DNA of 64,000 bases from Tubulanus polymorphus. Taxonomy: Eukaryota > Nemertea > Palaeonemertea > Tubulaniformes > Tubulanidae. The notes below the pieces were generated by a model that saw only the letters and a program-made list of their open reading frames with translations, did no database searches and was not told where the DNA came from. The position numbers and the translations under genes were made by a program. The stretch is taken from assembly GCF_964204645.1 (NCBI RefSeq), contig NC_134026.1:31062650-31126649 (forward strand), in the 5' to 3' direction. Shown piece after piece: positions 63,875-64,000 of this stretch (its first letter is position 1; the number at the start of each line of letters is the position of its first letter).

Positions 63875-64000
63875 CTATTTCAAATATAATTAAAATTAAT
63901 TTCTAGGAAACGCTTTTCAAGATCTAGTTCCACAGTTGTGATTTAGAGATAGTTAGAATAACATTGACCAGGTATAAATCAAAGCCTGTCTATAGGGAAC
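62810..64000. other. NCAPH introns and right edge of window
   Basis: The sequence between the listed exons is ordinary short introns. After 63874 I find no further exon before the window ends. A copy of the dispersed 'agttccacagttgtgattta' phrase occurs near 63926-63945. Confidence 0.5.

Overview
This window is invertebrate animal nuclear DNA. Genes are split by many short GT-AG introns, intergenic and intronic DNA is AT-rich, and minisatellites, MITE-like elements and LINE debris are abundant. Gene content (major vault protein, an IRE1-processed XBP1, an ionotropic glutamate receptor) and general style fit a spiralian such as a mollusc. The species cannot be fixed from sequence alone. All exon models below were built by hand from splice signals, reading phase and family recognition.

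Layout. 1-12.2 kb: no gene recognised; it holds a (TA)n tract, GTTCC-type minisatellites, a nine-base repeat array and an uninterrupted (CAG)111. 12.3-16.1 kb (-): XBP1, including a 20-nt IRE1-type intron, both alternative C-terminal frames and an ERSE-like promoter element. 17.6-24.5 kb (+): complete 11-exon major vault protein gene with a 60-bp satellite in intron 2. 25.6-28.3 kb (-): complete 4-exon OGFOD2-like oxygenase, tail-to-tail with MVP. 28.6-41.35 kb (+): an LRRK-like armadillo/ankyrin N-terminal gene or fragment, head-to-head with OGFOD2 and holding a 9.4-kb intron full of transposon debris. 41.4-47.3 kb: repeats and LINE tails. 47.3-50.8 kb (+): a five-exon WBP1/VOPP1-family membrane protein with PPxY motifs. 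50.8-53.8 kb: dispersed repeats. 53.8-60.6 kb (+): complete 15-exon ionotropic glutamate receptor. 61.3-63.9 kb (-): the five 3'-terminal exons of condensin subunit NCAPH/barren, whose 5' part lies beyond the right edge.

The genes do not form one pathway. XBP1 is the unfolded-protein-response transcription factor, MVP builds vault particles, OGFOD2 is an orphan Fe/2-oxoglutarate oxygenase, NCAPH is the condensin I kleisin, and the receptor is a ligand-gated channel. The shared theme is how repeats behave inside genes. Nearly every long intron carries a minisatellite, several start within a few bases of a splice site, and some stay open in one or more frames, which produces long spurious ORFs. 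The most informative observations are: the XBP1 20-nt non-conventional intron together with a conserved arrest-like tail in the unspliced frame; a satellite in MVP that can be traced to one half of a MITE found 41 kb away; tandem copies of the OGFOD2 3' splice site; and a LRRK-like gene that stops before any LRR/ROC/kinase exon.
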